From JAUNSR01 sp036655355 (GTDB taxonomy: Bacteria > Bacteroidota > Bacteroidia > Bacteroidales > JAUNSR01): DNA of 64,000 nucleotides. Location: the NCBI GenBank assembly GCA_036655355.1, contig JAVVQG010000007.1, forward strand, positions 1 through 64,000, written 5' to 3'. The notes beneath the pieces were generated by a model. That model did no database searches, was not told the DNA's origin, and saw only the letters and a list, made by a program, of their open reading frames with translations. Positions 44,560-54,530 of this stretch are shown here, in pieces. Positions within the stretch are counted from its first letter, which is position 1, and every line of letters begins with the position of its first letter. The translations under genes and the position numbers were made by a program.

Positions 44560-45252
44560 TTAATTCATAAACATTCGCATCGTTCCTTTTTCATGTAACG
44601 ATGCCAAAATATCAATCTGAGGAGTGAATGCAAACATTTCATCCAGAGACATCTCTCTTGCTTGTTCATAATCACCCTGAGACAATTCGCTTAATTTAAA
44701 AAGAATACGCTGTGTGTCGTAATGTGAGACCTTTACACACCTCAACGCAGCACTCAGAATCATATTAATCACACCATATTGAAGTGTACAGAACAGTTCC
44801 AGAGCACTCATTCCGCAAGCATTAAATGCGATGGCCTGCGCAACAGGATAGGTACCGGGAGTCTTTGAGTGGTTAATATCTCCCAACCATTTGCTCATCA
44901 ATTCATTGTCAAATATATGAACTGACATCTCTGCCATCTTCTTTCCCATACGAGTTAGCATGAGCCTGGCCTCCGCATTCATCTTAAAAAGGATAATCTG
45001 TTTGTCTGCGTCCAATACTCCTTCATAATTTCCTTTCGTTGCGGCGTTATAGGCATGAAGAGCAGCTACATTATCACTGAAAGCGGCTTGTAAAGCAGCA
45101 GCTCTGACATATTGTTCTAAAGTTTCGGCATTGTATACGATTCCCTCATGTGATGCTGTTTCCAATCCGTTAGAGAAGGAAAAGGTTCCGACAGGAAATG
45201 TTGAATCAGCAAATTCAAGAAGGTGCATGATCTTTGTGGCTTCCATACTCAT
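44560..45252 (-). CDS. ureF: urease accessory protein UreF
   Basis: A 230-residue all-helical UreF. Family marks: LLEFADSTFPVGTFSFSNGLE near the N-terminus (the conserved D-x-x-FP-x-G-x-[FY]-x-x-S-x-GLE pattern) and a C-terminal helix ending in CVKVSHYDTQRILF. It bridges UreD and UreG on apo-urease. It begins 21 bp after ureE and precedes ureG by 13 bp, within the operon. Confidence 0.93.
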   Translation of the reverse strand: MSMEATKIMHLLEFADSTFPVGTFSFSNGLETASHEGIVYNAETLEQYVRAAALQAAFSDNVAALHAYNAATKGNYEGVLDADKQIILFKMNAEARLMLTRMGKKMAEMSVHIFDNELMSKWLGDINHSKTPGTYPVAQAIAFNACGMSALELFCTLQYGVINMILSAALRCVKVSHYDTQRILFKLSELSQGDYEQAREMSLDEMFAFTPQIDILASLHEKGTMRMFMN

Positions 45253-45273
45253 ATCTTTATTTCTTTAATTCAT

Positions 45274-45894
45274 TTAATGAGAATGAGCGTGGTGATCTGC
45301 GTGAGAATCTTGACCTTCTCCGTGTAAATGATTTTGGATGTGTTCGTGTGTATGACTTTCGGGTCCCGTACCGCCAAACAATCTCCTTATTTCATGTGGA
45401 GCGAGATAAGGTATTATCTCAAGGCCCGGTTGGAATTCGTAAGTAACTCCTTCAATGTGGTGGGTATCCATCACGCTGATCATTACTTTCTTATCTACCG
45501 TAAGGGGGACATAAATCTTTGTATGTTTGATTACTGCGGGCCAATGTTGATTTCCAATAGCATGTCCCAATTCAACACAACGTTGAATAATCAAATCCGT
45601 CCCTTTATCAAGAAGAGCGCTCAAATCAATCACTAAAACAGGACTTAGCTGAATCTGAATCACCACAGCCTTTTTTGTTTCGGGGTTATATTCGAGTATA
45701 TCTCCGTTAATTACTTGAGTATGTCTTTTAAGAGCAACAGCATATTCATTATTCTGATCGCTCTTTACAAGGAATCTGCTTTTTTGAGCTGTCCATTGAT
45801 CCAATTCAACATGTTCAATATCGAAGCCATTTAATTTTTCTTTCCATTCGGGATTAAAAAACAGATTTCCAATGATTTCAGTAAATATCTTCAT
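45274..45894 (-). CDS. ureE: urease accessory nickel chaperone UreE
   Basis: A 206-residue UreE. Residues 1-75 form the peptide-binding domain and about 80-150 the metal-binding domain with a conserved His in GHAIGNQHWP. The C-terminal 30 residues are extremely His-rich (ESHTHEHIQNHLHGEG and DSHADHHAHSH), a nickel-storing tail like that of Klebsiella UreE. It donates Ni2+ to UreG. It sits 60 bp after ureC and 21 bp before ureF. Confidence 0.94.
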   Translation of the reverse strand: MKIFTEIIGNLFFNPEWKEKLNGFDIEHVELDQWTAQKSRFLVKSDQNNEYAVALKRHTQVINGDILEYNPETKKAVVIQIQLSPVLVIDLSALLDKGTDLIIQRCVELGHAIGNQHWPAVIKHTKIYVPLTVDKKVMISVMDTHHIEGVTYEFQPGLEIIPYLAPHEIRRLFGGTGPESHTHEHIQNHLHGEGQDSHADHHAHSH

Positions 45895-45954
45895 AGGTAT
45901 TTAATTAGTTAATTCTGCGGCAGAAAACAACCCTCTGCCGCAGAAATATGAACT

Positions 45955-47673
45955 TTAGCTAAACCAATACAATTGAGCGAGCGGAAGTTCTTTTGCCGGC
46001 TCCACATAAGCATGCTTACCGTCAACAAACACTTCAAATGTTTCAGGATTAACCTCAATTTTTGGCATAGCCTCATTACGAACCATATCAAGTTTTGTAA
46101 TCTGACGTGTACCATGAACCGGATAAACCATTCGTTCCAATCCCAATTTTTCCTTAACACCTAGATCAAATGCAGCTCGCGATACGAATGAGAAGCATGT
46201 TTCAGGCATCGCTTTACCATAAGAGCCGTACATTGGTCGGAAATAACAAGGCTGAGGTGTTGGAAGAGATGCATTCGGATCACCCATATTCGCCCAGTTG
46301 ATTAAACCAGCTTTAATGACTAGTTTTGGTTTCGTTCCGAAAAATTCAGGTTCCCAAAGGATCAGATCGGCAACCTTACCTTTCTCTATAGAACCTAAAA
46401 CATCAGAAATACCATACGTAATAGCCGGATTAATTGTCATCTTAGCAAGATAACGCAATACACGGAAATTATCATTTTCGTCTGAATCTTCACGGAGTTT
46501 ACCTCGAGCATCTTTCATGAATGATGCCATCTGGAAAGTTCTCATAAAGGATTCCCCAACGCGACCCATGGCCTGAGAGTCTGAAGAAACCATAGACAGA
46601 ATACCCAAATCGTGCATTACATTCTCTGCCGACTGTGTTTCAGGGCGAACACGACTTTCAGCAAAGGCTACGTCTGACGGAATATTCGGATTCAGATTAT
46701 GACAAACCATGATCATATCAAACAACTCCGCCTGTGAATTCACACCAAACGGCAAAGTAGGGTTCGTTGAAGATGGAAGTATATTTGACAAAGAGGCTAC
46801 TTTTAGAAGGTCTGGTGCATGACCTCCTCCTGCTCCTTCGGTATGGAATGAGTGAATAGTTCTTCCATCGATAGCAGCAATAGAGTCTTCCACGAATCCA
46901 CTTTCATTCAGTGTATCGAGGTGCATTGCCACCTGTACGTCTAAATCATCGGCTGCGGTAAGTACTGAGCGTAAGGCTGCCATGGTTGTACCCCAGTCTT
47001 CATGAATCTTAAAACCACAGGCACCGGCACGTATCTGATCGAACAATGGTTCCTGAGTTGAACAGTTACCTTTTGCCAACAAGCCGATATTGATAGGTAA
47101 ACCCTCAATTGATTTGAGCATCATTTCAATATTCCATGGACCAGAAGTGATGGTTGTTCCATTTGTTCCGTCAGTCGGACCAACGCCACCTCCGATCAAG
47201 GTAGTAATACCGTTACTTAAGCAATCATAGGCTTGTTGCGGACAGATAAAGTGCACGTGACCGTCTATTCCAGCTGCAGTTAGAATCATATGTTCTCCCG
47301 AAATCGCATCTGTAGAAGGTCCGGTCACCAATTCGGGTGACACACCGTGCATGATGTTTGGATTTCCGGCTTTTCCGATTCCTGCAATCTTACCATCTTT
47401 GACACCTACGTCGGCTTTAATAACCCCTTGAATAGGGTCAATAATTGTAACATTGGTAATTACAAGGTCCAAAGAGCCGCCTTTTGAGCTAATCGTATTA
47501 GCCAACCCTTCTCCATCGCGTAATGTTTTTCCTCCTCCGTATACAAGTTCATCACCATATACGCGAAGGTCTTTCTCAATCTGTACATACAAGTTGGTAT
47601 TTCCCAAACGGATCTTATCCCCAACGGTTGGACCGAACAGGTCGTTATAATCATGTCTTGAAATTGTAGCCAT
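45955..47673 (-). CDS. ureC: urease alpha subunit (catalytic)
   Basis: A 572-residue catalytic subunit, normal length. The nickel site is intact: HVHF pair near residues 135-137, the carbamylated lysine K222 and ligand region in GFKIHEDWG with H224, AMHLDTLNESG, the flap segment VCHNLNPNIPSDVAFAESRVR with its catalytic His, and HTEGAGGGHAPD. It hydrolyses urea to ammonia and carbamate in the cytoplasm. It follows ureB by 25 bp and begins ATISRHDYNDLFGPTVGD, a standard start. Confidence 0.98.
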   Translation of the reverse strand: MATISRHDYNDLFGPTVGDKIRLGNTNLYVQIEKDLRVYGDELVYGGGKTLRDGEGLANTISSKGGSLDLVITNVTIIDPIQGVIKADVGVKDGKIAGIGKAGNPNIMHGVSPELVTGPSTDAISGEHMILTAAGIDGHVHFICPQQAYDCLSNGITTLIGGGVGPTDGTNGTTITSGPWNIEMMLKSIEGLPINIGLLAKGNCSTQEPLFDQIRAGACGFKIHEDWGTTMAALRSVLTAADDLDVQVAMHLDTLNESGFVEDSIAAIDGRTIHSFHTEGAGGGHAPDLLKVASLSNILPSSTNPTLPFGVNSQAELFDMIMVCHNLNPNIPSDVAFAESRVRPETQSAENVMHDLGILSMVSSDSQAMGRVGESFMRTFQMASFMKDARGKLREDSDENDNFRVLRYLAKMTINPAITYGISDVLGSIEKGKVADLILWEPEFFGTKPKLVIKAGLINWANMGDPNASLPTPQPCYFRPMYGSYGKAMPETCFSFVSRAAFDLGVKEKLGLERMVYPVHGTRQITKLDMVRNEAMPKIEVNPETFEVFVDGKHAYVEPAKELPLAQLYWFS

Positions 47674-47698
47674 AATGATAATCGGTTAAATTAAAATT

Positions 47699-48247
47699 TT
47701 ATTTGCTTGTATAACCGGCTTCGGCTTCACTTTCAGGAACGCTCTTGAAACCGTATTCCTTCATCTTACGAATACCTTCGATACGGATAGGATAGTATGT
47801 TGGGAAGTCTTCTCCACCGGTATAACCGTCAGTCAAGCTATTGAAACCAAGAACATAACGTTTTCCGGCAAATACTACAAGTTCAATCTCTTTTTCATCA
47901 CCAGGTTCAAAACGAAGAGCCGTAGTTGCAGGTATATTCAGATGATAACCGAATGAAGCCGGCCTGTCAAATTCCATATAACGGTTGACTTCAAAGAAAT
48001 GATAATGAGACCCGATTTGAACAGGGCGGTCACCCGTATTACGAGCGGTCAGTTTAATTGTTCTTCGACCCAAATTATATTGAATCGGAGTGTCTTTCAA
48101 TATTACACCACCAACCGGTACATATTGTGCTGGTTTGAAACCCGGTGTTTCCGGATAATCAATCGGAGGGACTCCCAAATAAATATCCTCAGGTGTCTGA
48201 ATGGTATTGGGGTCTTTGCTGTTGTTTGTTGAATTATTTGTACTCAT
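47699..48247 (-). CDS. ureB: urease beta subunit, extended form
   Basis: A 182-residue protein whose core (about 40-145: YVPVGGVILKD, NTGDRPVQIGSHYHFFEVN, ATTALRFEPGDEKEIELV) is a classic UreB of about 105 residues. It carries an extra N-terminal stretch of about 38 residues rich in Ser/Asn and Pro and a C-terminal extension of about 30 residues (YYPIRIEGIRKMKEYGFK). UreB helps hold the active-site flap. The extensions are longer than in Klebsiella and could alter subunit packing. It lies 16 bp after the ureA stop. Confidence 0.95.
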   Translation of the reverse strand: MSTNNSTNNSKDPNTIQTPEDIYLGVPPIDYPETPGFKPAQYVPVGGVILKDTPIQYNLGRRTIKLTARNTGDRPVQIGSHYHFFEVNRYMEFDRPASFGYHLNIPATTALRFEPGDEKEIELVVFAGKRYVLGFNSLTDGYTGGEDFPTYYPIRIEGIRKMKEYGFKSVPESEAEAGYTSK

Positions 48248-48263
48248 TGTAATTCATTTTAAG

Positions 48264-48566
48264 TTACTTGATCGGATTGTGAATACTTACCAAGCGGCTA
48301 CCATCTGTAAAAACAGCCTCTACCTGTAATAACTTAATCATGTCTGCCACCCCTTCCATGACATCTTCTTTTCTTAAAACATTAGCGGCATCAGTCATAA
48401 CTTCTTCCACTGTCTTTCCTTCACGAGCTCCTTCCAAAGCAGCTGAAGTGATGTACGCCACAGCTTCGGGATAATTTAGCTTCAGGCCTTTAGCCTTTCT
48501 CCTTTCAGCGATTATACCCAGTGAGAGCAGCGTCAACTTGTCAAGTTCTCTTGGTGTTAAATGCAT
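48264..48566 (-). CDS. ureA: urease gamma subunit
   Basis: A 100-residue UreA of exactly the usual size when started at the ATG at 48566 (HLTPRELDKLTLLSLG); a longer frame starts 19 codons upstream and lacks family support. Motifs NYPEAVAYITSAALEGAREGK and VFTDGSRLVSIHNPI are characteristic. It is the first gene of the cluster, with about 130 bp to the terminator of the A2M gene for its promoter. UreA and UreB remain separate genes, as in most bacteria. Confidence 0.97.
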   Translation of the reverse strand: MHLTPRELDKLTLLSLGIIAERRKAKGLKLNYPEAVAYITSAALEGAREGKTVEEVMTDAANVLRKEDVMEGVADMIKLLQVEAVFTDGSRLVSIHNPIK

Positions 48567-48695
48567 AGTTAAAGAATTTAGTATTATTGTATAGTACAAG
48601 TCAAAACCTCCCTGTTCTGACAAAGAGAAAACAAACCGATACTCGTAATAGTTTAGTTTCTATTGTGTATTTTAATAATATTAGACAATAAATAA

Positions 48696-48738
48696 AAAAG
48701 CCTCATCTTTTGAAGTTCACTTCAAGGATGAGGCTTTT
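48696..48738 (-). terminator. terminator after the alpha-2-macroglobulin gene
   Basis: Arms aaaagcctcatc and gatgaggctttt, with an inner stem ttgaagt / acttcaa, so nearly the whole 43 bp pairs. On the minus strand it ends in TTTTTT and follows the A2M stop by about 20 bp. Confidence 0.85.
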
Positions 48739-48759
48739 ATTACTATTATTTCCCGTTAA

Positions 48760-51700
48760 TTATTTAACCAAGATTCTATCTCCCTGGGTATTTCCCACAA
48801 ATTCGGGAGCATATAGACATTGGATGGATGATATTCCATCTTGATACGCTCCACTGCGATCGCATTTCAATTTATACTCTAAAACATAAGTCCCTTTGGG
48901 TAAGAAATTAAAGTAAAAAGTGGTTACTGCGTCTCCGGTTTGTTGATAGAATAAAACTCCTTGAGCGAATTGCATACCGGAGAGTTGTTCAACCGGTTGG
49001 AAACAGGCGGCACGCTGATCTTTTAAAGTTACATAACCGAAATCACGGTCTGCGGTAACAACCAAACGTGTCACAACAAGATCCCCCGGTTTCAGATCTC
49101 CAGAAATAGGTTCGATTGCAGTACCTCCTACAGTTTGGATCTCTTTAAATAGTTGCTTCTGAATCAGTAGTGATTTACCACTTTGACGCACTGAGTCGAA
49201 ATTCTCGAAGAATTGCCAATATGCAGCGCCGTAACCGGGATGATTCTCCTTTTGTTCAATTTCAATCTCACCCAATGCCGGAGTAATTGCCTCCCCCATG
49301 TAGGAGGAATCGGCATATGAGAACCACGGATTTGGATCGATCTTAATTCCACCCACCTTTATAATTGGTAACGACGAAGATGATAACCAGTCATTACCCC
49401 CCATCAGCATTCCGTAAATTGCATCTGCTGTGGTTTCTGTATTACCCCATGATTGCGTCTGTTTTTGTTTTAAAAGCCAAATCTTCATCCCATTCATCTC
49501 TGATTCGGTAGCCCCTGCTTCCTTCAATGCATTCATCAATGCTACGTGTGTTTTCAAAGGAGAAGCGGACTGAAAATATCCGGTCCTGTTATTGGCCCAA
49601 TAAATTCCATTTTCGTCAGATTGACTGCTTAACGATTTCAGATAAGCAGCTATCTCGTCTGCAACTCCTGATAATCCATATGCACGCATTGCTACAGATA
49701 GGATAGCTTGCTGATAAAGATCATATTTATCCCAATTCTTTTTCAAGTAATCGAGGTAGTGTTTATGAGCCTCTAAGGATTCTCCCGTAAAAGGAATGTC
49801 TCTGTAAGTACCTCGCATACAAACCCAATTGATATCCGTTGATTTCGGGATTGCATCTTTTTGCTTTTTCTTCAGATTATAAGAACGCTCAATCTCCCTA
49901 TCGGTGTATTTTATCCCTTCATATTGGATCATTCGTTCTTTTTCATTGTATTCGACGGCGTCCATTGAAATCAGTCGTCCGAATTGATTCAAAATTTCAA
50001 TCGTCTGAAACAAACTGGGTTGCATACCCGGATACCAGGCGAAGCCTCCATTCTCATTTTGCAATTTTTCTAAGACGGCTATCGATTGCCTGCGAATATT
50101 CTCTTGCCGATTACTATCGAACAGACGTGAAAGCGAATGCATATTCTCCGTTTCATTACGGGCTTGTAGTACCCAAGGGGTTTCTGCAAGCAACAATTGC
50201 TTTAAAGATTCATTTTTTTCAAGATTTGAAAGAAGTGTCTCGGAACCTTTATCGCTCGCCTTCCATGCATCAATCGCTTTTTTGATCTGTGGATTTGAAG
50301 CCGCAATTGATGCGGCAACCGTATTTACAAAGAATGAATTTATCGCGGAAGAGGCATTATCTGGTGCATCTGTATTTAATACAGGGAGTGCTTGTACCGC
50401 ATACCATGCCGGATTTCCGGTATATTCCACTGTATAGCGATAATTCATCGCTCCCTTCGACTTGTTTTCTAGAAATGAATCGTAACGGAATCGTTTAGTT
50501 CCTTTTCCAGATAGATTCATTGTCATACTCTGTGTCACCAAGGTTTTTGAAGGCAGGATGGGCAGTAATTGCTGCTCCCCGTCACTAAACTCCTCATTCC
50601 CGGCCTTTAAACGCACTACGGTCAAATCAATCGATTCTGGCACTGTGACGTGAAATTCGATTGTCGTATTTGTTCCGGGTTGAACAGTGAATGGGAGTTT
50701 TATTTCCTTGTATATTTGAGTCTCATCAGAAGGATTGTAAAGCGAGAGAGATGCTTCGCCGGACTGTAATCGGCCTGTCTGATTCATAATCATCACAGGA
50801 AGTACGGCCTGATCTCCCTGACGCAGGAAGCGCGGCAGATTCGGATTAATCATAAATGGTTTTGCAGTCACCACTTTTTTCTTTAATTCCCCCCAATACA
50901 TACCCTCCGTATTGGCCAAGAGCATCAGTTTCCATTCCGTTAACGCCTCGGGCATCGTAAAACTTATAGACACACTCCCATCTTTATCAGTTAATAATTT
51001 CGGATAAAAGAAAGCTGTTTCTGAGAGATTATCTCTCAATGCAATGCTGTCTAAGCCGTTTTCCGAGGCTAGAGGTTGAATTGATTCCTCCTCCATTTCC
51101 CAACCGCCAAAATCCTCAATTATCCCCCCAGAAGAGATTCGCATATCATTCGTCTTTGCAGATGCAGATGTGATCTTTGAAAAACCTCTTATTTTGGGAG
51201 ACGAACCGAATCCTATATAATCTGTTCTGTCGTTGTTCAAATACTTCAAACTCGGCAATTCTGAAACCGGACATTCCTTGCGATCCTGCCAATAGAGGTA
51301 GCCGTTACTCTCAGTCTGATAATCGTATCTCCAGACAGGAGTAAAGAAATTTGGACGATAAACCGGATTAAAGTACCAGCCGTGCGGTTTAATCTTATCA
51401 AGAGAAGCATCATAGAGATCTGCCATCAGTTGCGCTTCAACAGGGTTTCCGGAAGCATCCGTGACAGAGAATTTCCATTCCTCACGGCTTCCCGGTAATA
51501 TTTTATCACGAAATACATCTGTCCGAATGGTTAATTTCGGAGAAGGTGTTATTTTCTCAATCCGAACTTTATTCTCATACAATTTACCCTCTTTCACAAA
51601 AAGATAATTTACAGTCAACTGATTACCATATTCGGGGCGATAAGGGATATGGATCTTTTTAACCTCATCCGAAATTGTGAAACGGTTACTCTCAATCAGT

Positions 51701-54462
51701 TTACTACCGTCAAACAATTGACTGAGAACAGACACATTCTTGGTAGAACTTCCTAGCAGCAAAGTGGCCTGTTCACCGGGAAGACATTTGTTGTTTACCG
51801 TCACAAACCAATTCGGAGTTTCAACAGGCATCTTTTTATCATTTAGGGAATACGCGATAAAGCGTTCGCCAACTCTCGAATCTCTTCCCTTTTGATCTTT
51901 CACAACAGCCTCTAAAAGGTAATAACCAGAGGGGATACGCTCAATATTTACACCCGTCGAAGCTCCTGATACAAATTCATAACTTGCAATCTTCTCTCGC
52001 AATGTATCTTTAACGACCGGTTTACCGAAATTATCCGCACCCAGATAAGGTAATTTATAGAGCGTAAGTACTCCGGGCATTTCAAGGGATACTCCTGCAA
52101 GACTTTTAACGTTAACGCTCACATCATGCAAAGAATCCACATTTACAGACGGAATATTGTTCAATGGAGAGAGACCATAGTTGAGTGTTTTGGGAAGATT
52201 CAAAGAAACAAATAATGACGATTTCCCTACACTGATGGTTACGGATGTTGTTTGAGTTTCACCCGCACTGTTTGTAACGGAAACTTGCACACTATAGCTA
52301 CCGTAATTCGTCTCAACTTCCCCTTCAGGCAATGATGTAACAAAAGGAATCGTAAACTGACCGGATGAATTCGTTTTCAATGAACCGGAGGCGATTTTCT
52401 GATTGACGGGATTCCATCTCCACAAATTCCGATTAAAATAGATGGAATATTCTACTTGGGAATCGCCTAAACCCACTCCGGAAAAAGTTTTTACATCTCC
52501 TTCCACTTGAATGGTGTCGTTAAATGCATACTCACCAACAGGCGATTGTAGGGCCACCCAGAAAGAAGGTCTTTTATAACTTGCAACTTCGAAAGATGTA
52601 CTTCCTAAAGAGGAAGAGATCCGATATGCTCCCTCTAAACGATCTTTCGGAAGTAAAAATTCTCCGGATATCGCGCCAAAGGAATCTGTTTGCATCTCTA
52701 TAGAGCGGACCTCTTGGTTATTTGCATCATATAATGTTACTTTTACCGCTTTTCCCGCCAAAGCCTGACTCTTTTCCGGAGTTCCTACCCATGCAATTCC
52801 TTTGAAATATACCGTTTGTCCCGGTCTGTACACCGATCGATCGGTAAAGAAATTGATTTCAGAAACTTGCTCTTTCATCGGTATTCGGGCATAATTATAA
52901 CTCATGGCAACTCCCCGATAACGATCCTCCCCTTTTTGTACATAAAATGCCAATGTTTGGATTTTAGGAGATTCTTTTAGGATAGCAACACCCTGTTTAT
53001 TTGTAATATATTGGGTTTTATTCTTCGTTTCCTTACGGGATGAGTTATCATAGACAAATACATCCACGCCTTCCTGTGGTTTACCGGTATTGAAATCCAG
53101 GACGAGGACCTGTAAGGTTTGATCTGATAATTTTTGGAAAACGGGAAATAAAGATGTCACCGTTACGGCCATCTTTGCTGTGTCAATTGGCGATTTTGAA
53201 TCAACAATCGCAAGTTCATATTTGCCATACGGCTGAGGAGGAATCTGAACGGTTGTATCTTTGGAAATGAGATTTTGCTCTCTTTCCGAAAAGAGCGTTT
53301 TATTCCAGACTTCCTTTCCCTCCTGATTTTTCATAGTTAGATGCAACCGCTGACTATTCTTAAATCGAATCGAAACAGGAATCTCTTTTCCGGGCATGAT
53401 ATAGGCTGGCATAGAACTATTCAGCTGTAATGCCTGTAATCCAAAAATAAAATTACGGATCTCACAATTGCCGGTTGCATGAGGGAATCGAAGTAATAAC
53501 TGATTTGCCATTTCATAAATCTCACGCCTCTTTTCACTGTTGTTTTCATTTGTAGCAAACAGCGTATTCTCCATTAACGGAAGAGCAATCAACAAACTTT
53601 CCGGAGTATCAGCATATTCCCCCAAAAGTGCTCTAAGTGCATCAACATATGCGTTTCGGCTATTTACCGATAACTCATATCCATATTGTAATCGTTCCAA
53701 ATCTCTCTTTACCAAATCAACGCGATTGCCACTATTCAATAACTGACGAAGAAGTGACTGATGAATCTGTAATTGAAGTGTGACAACATTCGTTGTATTT
53801 TCAGCTATATTATATTTCAGGAACTCCTTTAGAGGTAAGAATAAAATATTCTGAGCAGGAATGGTTTGTGGATAATATCGGCGAAGTTGTTCAAGAGAGA
53901 GTGAGTTAAGAATAGCTAATGCATTCTCCGACAACAATTCGTAAAGGGTTTGATCTCCCTGAAAGGATTTTTCTTCTATCAAATCGGGGAAAGAACTTAT
54001 TTTTAGTTTTGACAATTCCTCTTCAGGCCGAAGAGAAGAACATACTGATTCAATAATCTTTTGGAAATAGATATTCGCACTCCATTCCTCCATATCTACC
54101 GGAACCACTCCTTGCAGTGCACTCCGATTATTAATATTCCTGCTATCAGAACGGTATTTTGCAAGCAGGTAATTTGCCTCATATGCCTGAGCCAAAGCTC
54201 TCCATTGCACCGGACAATCCGACATGGCAAATAGATTCAATTCTTTAATGATTGAATTGAGGGAGTCCCTATCTTTTTCCAATAATTTCGTCCCGTTCAT
54301 CAACAACTCCGGTAATTTCACGTTGCATTCTGTTTTTTCCCCTTTCCATATTTGTGGCAAGTCGTTAAATGGATCGGATGATAAGTCGTATTTTTTGGCT
54401 GAAACTCCACCGAATGCGATGGAAGAGATCAGTAACGAGGTAATAAGGCTCTTTTTTCTCAT
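48760..54462 (-). CDS. alpha-2-macroglobulin family protein, thioester motif not seen
   Basis: A 1,900-residue exported protein (signal peptide about 1-22, ending GGVSAKK). Macroglobulin-type MG domains begin near residue 360; an MG2-like domain (about 530-640, FFTDRSVYRPGQTVYFKGIAW) is followed by an A2M domain near 1175-1240 (TEWKLMLLANTEGMYWGELKKKVV) and helical thioester-like repeats (1380-1720). The reactive CxEQ motif expected after the A2M domain is not found; the matching stretch reads DAPDNASSAINSFF. There is no lipobox. Bacterial A2Ms inhibit attacking proteases; this form may trap without covalent bonds. No pbpC partner gene is adjacent. Confidence 0.9.
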   Translation of the reverse strand: MRKKSLITSLLISSIAFGGVSAKKYDLSSDPFNDLPQIWKGEKTECNVKLPELLMNGTKLLEKDRDSLNSIIKELNLFAMSDCPVQWRALAQAYEANYLLAKYRSDSRNINNRSALQGVVPVDMEEWSANIYFQKIIESVCSSLRPEEELSKLKISSFPDLIEEKSFQGDQTLYELLSENALAILNSLSLEQLRRYYPQTIPAQNILFLPLKEFLKYNIAENTTNVVTLQLQIHQSLLRQLLNSGNRVDLVKRDLERLQYGYELSVNSRNAYVDALRALLGEYADTPESLLIALPLMENTLFATNENNSEKRREIYEMANQLLLRFPHATGNCEIRNFIFGLQALQLNSSMPAYIMPGKEIPVSIRFKNSQRLHLTMKNQEGKEVWNKTLFSEREQNLISKDTTVQIPPQPYGKYELAIVDSKSPIDTAKMAVTVTSLFPVFQKLSDQTLQVLVLDFNTGKPQEGVDVFVYDNSSRKETKNKTQYITNKQGVAILKESPKIQTLAFYVQKGEDRYRGVAMSYNYARIPMKEQVSEINFFTDRSVYRPGQTVYFKGIAWVGTPEKSQALAGKAVKVTLYDANNQEVRSIEMQTDSFGAISGEFLLPKDRLEGAYRISSSLGSTSFEVASYKRPSFWVALQSPVGEYAFNDTIQVEGDVKTFSGVGLGDSQVEYSIYFNRNLWRWNPVNQKIASGSLKTNSSGQFTIPFVTSLPEGEVETNYGSYSVQVSVTNSAGETQTTSVTISVGKSSLFVSLNLPKTLNYGLSPLNNIPSVNVDSLHDVSVNVKSLAGVSLEMPGVLTLYKLPYLGADNFGKPVVKDTLREKIASYEFVSGASTGVNIERIPSGYYLLEAVVKDQKGRDSRVGERFIAYSLNDKKMPVETPNWFVTVNNKCLPGEQATLLLGSSTKNVSVLSQLFDGSKLIESNRFTISDEVKKIHIPYRPEYGNQLTVNYLFVKEGKLYENKVRIEKITPSPKLTIRTDVFRDKILPGSREEWKFSVTDASGNPVEAQLMADLYDASLDKIKPHGWYFNPVYRPNFFTPVWRYDYQTESNGYLYWQDRKECPVSELPSLKYLNNDRTDYIGFGSSPKIRGFSKITSASAKTNDMRISSGGIIEDFGGWEMEEESIQPLASENGLDSIALRDNLSETAFFYPKLLTDKDGSVSISFTMPEALTEWKLMLLANTEGMYWGELKKKVVTAKPFMINPNLPRFLRQGDQAVLPVMIMNQTGRLQSGEASLSLYNPSDETQIYKEIKLPFTVQPGTNTTIEFHVTVPESIDLTVVRLKAGNEEFSDGEQQLLPILPSKTLVTQSMTMNLSGKGTKRFRYDSFLENKSKGAMNYRYTVEYTGNPAWYAVQALPVLNTDAPDNASSAINSFFVNTVAASIAASNPQIKKAIDAWKASDKGSETLLSNLEKNESLKQLLLAETPWVLQARNETENMHSLSRLFDSNRQENIRRQSIAVLEKLQNENGGFAWYPGMQPSLFQTIEILNQFGRLISMDAVEYNEKERMIQYEGIKYTDREIERSYNLKKKQKDAIPKSTDINWVCMRGTYRDIPFTGESLEAHKHYLDYLKKNWDKYDLYQQAILSVAMRAYGLSGVADEIAAYLKSLSSQSDENGIYWANNRTGYFQSASPLKTHVALMNALKEAGATESEMNGMKIWLLKQKQTQSWGNTETTADAIYGMLMGGNDWLSSSSLPIIKVGGIKIDPNPWFSYADSSYMGEAITPALGEIEIEQKENHPGYGAAYWQFFENFDSVRQSGKSLLIQKQLFKEIQTVGGTAIEPISGDLKPGDLVVTRLVVTADRDFGYVTLKDQRAACFQPVEQLSGMQFAQGVLFYQQTGDAVTTFYFNFLPKGTYVLEYKLKCDRSGAYQDGISSIQCLYAPEFVGNTQGDRILVK

Positions 54463-54502
54463 GTTATTGATTTTTAAAGCTTCTTATTCAAAGATATAAA
54501 AA

Positions 54503-54527
54503 AAATCGACCCTGTTCGGGGTCGATT
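54503..54527 (-). terminator. terminator after the acyl-CoA synthetase gene
   Basis: Arms aatcgaccc and gggtcgatt with a five-base loop; on the minus strand it is followed by a run of T. It begins a few bases after the stop codon at 54531. Confidence 0.85.
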
Positions 54528-54530
54528 CCT

